Part shown: positions 61,374 to 64,000 of the stretch, piece by piece | Numbering within the stretch: the stretch's first letter is position 1 | How the letters are laid out: every line of letters begins with the position of its first letter | Assembly: GCF_038002605.1 (NCBI RefSeq) | Contig: NZ_JBBOCT010000001.1 | Location: forward strand, 806,001 to 870,000 | Length of the DNA: 64,000 bases | Direction of reading: 5' to 3' | From: Bacillus sp. FSL K6-3431 | Lineage (GTDB): Bacteria; Bacillota; Bacilli; Bacillales; Bacillaceae_C | Position numbers and translations under genes: made by a program | Notes under the pieces: generated by a model | Databases searched by the model: none | What the model was told of the DNA's origin: nothing | Seen by the model: the letters and a program-made list of their open reading frames with translations, nothing else

Positions 61374-61629
61374 TCACTACCTCCAATAAGTGATGCAAGT
61401 TTACTTACTAATCATTTTTAAAAGTGTTTTTCCTTTTCTCGAATTTAATTAAAATCATGTAGTCAGACACATATTTATTCAATTGCACGTGTTTATTGTC
61501 TATAAACCTTTTATCGACTATCTCGATTTAACAAAATTCTATCAAAACTAAAATCACTATCCTAAAATTATCCTACTAATTTCTCGATCATTGACTGAGT
61601 GTTACCAATCTAGCATAAAAATCAATAAC

Positions 61630-61672
61630 AAAAAGCCGCAAAAGATATCATCACAACTCCTGCAGCTTTTTT
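61630..61672. terminator. Hairpin with T-run between the VOC and AraC genes
   Basis: AAAAGCCGCA and TGCAGCTTTTTTT pair imperfectly around a loop of about 20 bases, with T on the + side and A on the other, so it could work in both directions. Confidence 0.5.
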
Positions 61673-61772
61673 TAAGTCAATAACTTGGTGGCATCAACAG
61701 GTTTGTCGCAATATCCGCTAATTGGATAACCGTTATATGTATGCTGATTGTCCCCCCTGATGAGAAAAAGTT

Positions 61773-62690
61773 TCAAGCGTTTATACTTTGATCATATTTC
61801 TCCCTCAAACGCTTTATATCTTCTCTAGGTGGTAAACCAAACATACGGGAATATTCACGGCTGAATTGAGACGGACTTTCATAACCTACCCGAAATGCGA
61901 CATCAGTGGCATCTGTTGACTCGGATAATAATAGACGCCTTGCTTCCCGGAGTCGCAGGTGTTTTTGAAACTGAATAGGGCTCATAGCGGTTACCTCTTT
62001 AAAGTGCCTATGAAGTGAAGAAACACTCATATTGGCTATTTCTGCAAGTTCCTCAATACGAAAAGACCTATCATAGTTACCTTTGATTTGTTCTATAACG
62101 TCTCTGATTCGATAGGTATAGCTTCCTTCTATTGCAATTTGTTCCAGTGTAGCCCCATGTTGCCCTTGCAGAACCCGATAAAGTATTTCCTTCGTGAATA
62201 GGGGCGCAAGTATCGGGATATCTTTAGGATTATCTAGCAAACGAACTAACCTGATTACCGCATCTAAAATAGATAACTCTATCGGACTGACAAACATAGC
62301 ACGTTTAGCTTTTTCTTTAGGGACAATATCAATTTCAGAATCACTTAAAACCTCTAAGATTTGATTTGGTGTAAATTCAAGCTTGAAAGACAAATACGGA
62401 ACGTTAGTAGATGCCTCGATGACTTGGCCAGTAACAGGTAAGTCAACGGATGCAATAAGGTAATCGCCGGGACCGTATAAAAAGCGTTCCTGTGCTAACA
62501 ATACCTCCTTCGCACCTTGAACGACAATACATAAGGAAGGCTTTTGAACCCCGTAATTTGGTGCAGTAACATTAGGTTTATGAATTAAAAATAAAGATGG
62601 AATAGCAGTTTCATGAACACCATCCTGCTCGGAATAACGCTCTATTAGCTTGGCGAGCTCATCCTGCTGTTTATATATTTGCTTAGACAT
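61773..62690 (-). CDS. AraC family transcriptional regulator (AraC_N type)
   Basis: A 305-residue activator. The N-terminal cupin-like AraC_N domain reads HETAIPSLFLIHKPNVTAPN, KPSLCIVVQGAKEVLL and GPGDYLIASVDLPVTGQV. Two C-terminal HTH motifs follow: RIEELAEIANMSVSSLHRHF and ATDVAFRVGYESPSQFSREY. It is divergent from an aldo/keto reductase pseudogene, a common pairing for this type. GAGGAGG precedes the ATG. Confidence 0.9.
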   Translation of the reverse strand: MSKQIYKQQDELAKLIERYSEQDGVHETAIPSLFLIHKPNVTAPNYGVQKPSLCIVVQGAKEVLLAQERFLYGPGDYLIASVDLPVTGQVIEASTNVPYLSFKLEFTPNQILEVLSDSEIDIVPKEKAKRAMFVSPIELSILDAVIRLVRLLDNPKDIPILAPLFTKEILYRVLQGQHGATLEQIAIEGSYTYRIRDVIEQIKGNYDRSFRIEELAEIANMSVSSLHRHFKEVTAMSPIQFQKHLRLREARRLLLSESTDATDVAFRVGYESPSQFSREYSRMFGLPPREDIKRLREKYDQSINA

Positions 62691-62859
62691 ACAATCCTCC
62701 TCGTTTTTTCTTTATTGGTTCCATTATAATGCATATTTGTATGTTGAGTAAGTGTTGTGAGAGAATTAGGCAATCATTTGGGACAAAAGAGATAGCGCTT
62801 GCTTTTTCATTCCTGTCATAATAATGATATATCTTTCATGTATGCATGGCATTTTTTGA

Positions 62860-63330
62860 AGGCATTATATTTTGCTTAGAAGGTGGTTGGACCCGATTTG
62901 TATCAATGCAGGCTCATAGCAATCTATTATATTGTGAAAGAGAGATGCTGCAGATTTATAAAGAAGAAAAAGTCGGTGTGATTCCGTGGAGCCTGCTTGC
63001 AAAAGGAAGATTAATGTGTGATTAGAGGAAGTGATGCATCGTTCCGTATTCGCTAAAATTGTAAAAAGGTTTTACTTCATAACGTCCGAGTCAGTCCGAA
63101 AAGGTCGTTGAACGAATACCGGAAGTGTTGGGAAAGCGAGGTGTAACGGGACTTCAATTTGTACTTGGGCTAAAAACAGAATCAGTTACTTCTCTTGGGC
63201 TACAAAAAGTCACATCTCAAAATACGGTAGCAGCACTTTCAATTTAGTTAAAACCTACAAAACTTGTTCCTTGAAGAACCGTATTTTCCAGGTCAAGTGG
63301 TTGATTTGAAATATTTGTTGTTCCAATGAA
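62860..63330 (+). pseudogene. Aldo/keto reductase remnant
   Basis: Recognisable pieces in order: GGWTRFVSMQAHSNLLYCER, MLQIYKEEKVGVIPWSLLAK, a stop, then in a shifted frame VVERIPEVLGKRGVTGLQFV and VTSQNTVAALSI, then YFPGQVV-like sequence. These are the C-terminal half of an aldo/keto reductase (Q-x-H-x-N-L-L-Y-R-E-x-E motif). The N-terminal catalytic tetrad region is gone, and there are several stops and frameshifts. Confidence 0.7.
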
Positions 63331-63373
63331 AATAGGAATAGAACAGTTTTTTCACCTGAGGAGGAAATGAAAC

Positions 63374-64000
63374 ATGGAACGCCTATGGACGAGGTCCTTT
63401 ATTCTCATGACCGTCGGAATGTTTTTCCTATTCACCGGATTTTATATGCTGTATCCGACATTGCCGCAGTATATTAAGCAGATGGGAGGTAATGAATCGC
63501 AGGTCGGTCTGGCTATGGGTGCGTTTATGCTGTCTGCAGTTGTTCTTCGGCCGATTATCGGCGGCCTACTGGATCGCTTCGGCAGGCGTCCGTTTATCGT
63601 CTGGGGCCTCTTATTCTTTGCCGTGGCGATGTATATGTATGAATGGATTGGCGGAATCGTGATTTTGATGGCGCTTAGAATATTGCACGGAATGACTTGG
63701 GGCGTTACCACAACATCCATCCTTACGGCAGTTACGGATATGATCCCTTTGAAACGCCGCGGAGAAGGGTTAGGATGGTCCGGAATGGCGATGACTCTGG
63801 CTATGGCAATCGGCCCGATGTTCGGTATTTGGGTTTCAGGGAACTTATCGTACCATGCCCTGTTTCTTTTCGCCGCAGGCCTCTCTGCCACAGCGCTTCT
63901 ATTGACGCTTGGAGCAAAAATGCCTTTTCAGCCACAGTCTGGAGTAAGGAGAATTGAATTTTTCGAAAAGTCGGTCTTGCCTGTCACGACATCGGTTTTT
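63374..64000 (+). CDS. MFS transporter, 3' end cut by the window
   Basis: The first 209 codons of a major facilitator transporter. The first helix is ILMTVGMFFLFTGFYMLYP, the loop 2-3 signature GGLLDRFGRRP is exact, and ALRILHGMTWGVTTTSILTA, DMIPLKRRGEGLG and AMTLAMAIGPMFGIWVSG follow. GGAGG lies about 10 bases before the ATG. GC content is visibly higher than in the preceding 40 kb, so the gene may be a recent import or mark the return to different chromosomal DNA. Substrate unknown. Confidence 0.85.
   Translation, partial: MERLWTRSFILMTVGMFFLFTGFYMLYPTLPQYIKQMGGNESQVGLAMGAFMLSAVVLRPIIGGLLDRFGRRPFIVWGLLFFAVAMYMYEWIGGIVILMALRILHGMTWGVTTTSILTAVTDMIPLKRRGEGLGWSGMAMTLAMAIGPMFGIWVSGNLSYHALFLFAAGLSATALLLTLGAKMPFQPQSGVRRIEFFEKSVLPVTTSVF

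Noticed and set aside
63442..63891. 149-codon minus-strand ORF
   Set aside because: It is antisense to the clearly coding MFS transporter frame.
1..64000. tRNA or rRNA genes
   Set aside because: I saw no cloverleaf with conserved GTTCGA arm or rRNA-like conserved sequence; a tRNAscan run would be decisive.

Overview
The window looks like the chromosome of a low-GC Gram-positive bacterium of the family Bacillaceae. The evidence is AT-rich DNA, strong AGGAGG ribosome binding sites, frequent TTG and GTG starts, the Bacillus-type divergent nifS / nadBCA cluster, a Des fatty-acid desaturase next to a DesR-type regulator, a ykkC-type guanidine riboswitch, a YdhK-like lipoprotein, and two GC-rich or palindromic intergenic elements of a kind I associate with Bacillaceae. 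I cannot name the species. I see no rRNA, tRNA or CRISPR array.

Region 1 (1-17.9 kb) is ordinary chromosome. It holds the end of an SGNH hydrolase, a lipoprotein-type MsrA, a SatD-family / DUF3307 gene pair with a palindrome upstream, a THUMP-type RNA methyltransferase, an alpha/beta hydrolase, a decayed desR and an intact des, serC, an ECF sigma factor with a DUF4179 anti-sigma-like protein, rlmN, and the NAD cluster. NifS supplies sulfur for the NadA iron-sulfur cluster, and NadB, NadA and NadC make nicotinate mononucleotide from aspartate.

Region 2 (18-28 kb) is accessory. It is mostly minus-strand single genes: GNAT, histidine phosphatases, methyltransferases, DUF402, HIT and a P-loop kinase. 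Several are broken (DUF2332, one methyltransferase, GNAT fragments). It ends in an IS110-family remnant.

Region 3 (about 28.1-54.9 kb) is the most striking part. Small monocistronic genes, nearly all on the minus strand, are each followed on their 3' side by a variant of one 40-110 bp imperfectly palindromic repeat. The repeat has a core like CTGCCCGTTAG and arms like CTTCTTCAACTAA, often with an intrinsic-terminator hairpin in the middle. One gene per repeat, uniform polarity and typical cassette cargo (GNAT, NUDIX, VOC, APH, methyltransferases, MaoC, a second PRPP synthetase, PlsY) make this look like an integron-type cassette array, although no integrase is visible. IS110-family elements sit inside the repeats, as IS1111-attC elements do in true integrons. 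The array also carries a guanidine-I riboswitch with an SMR exporter pair, and many decaying genes.

Region 4 (55-64 kb) has a DUF2798 membrane protein, an Lrp/AsnC regulator divergent from a metallo-beta-lactamase-fold hydrolase, a GC-rich palindromic repeat, a methyltransferase, a GNAT, a VOC protein, several decayed ORFs, an AraC regulator, an aldo/keto-reductase pseudogene and the start of a GC-richer MFS transporter cut by the window end.
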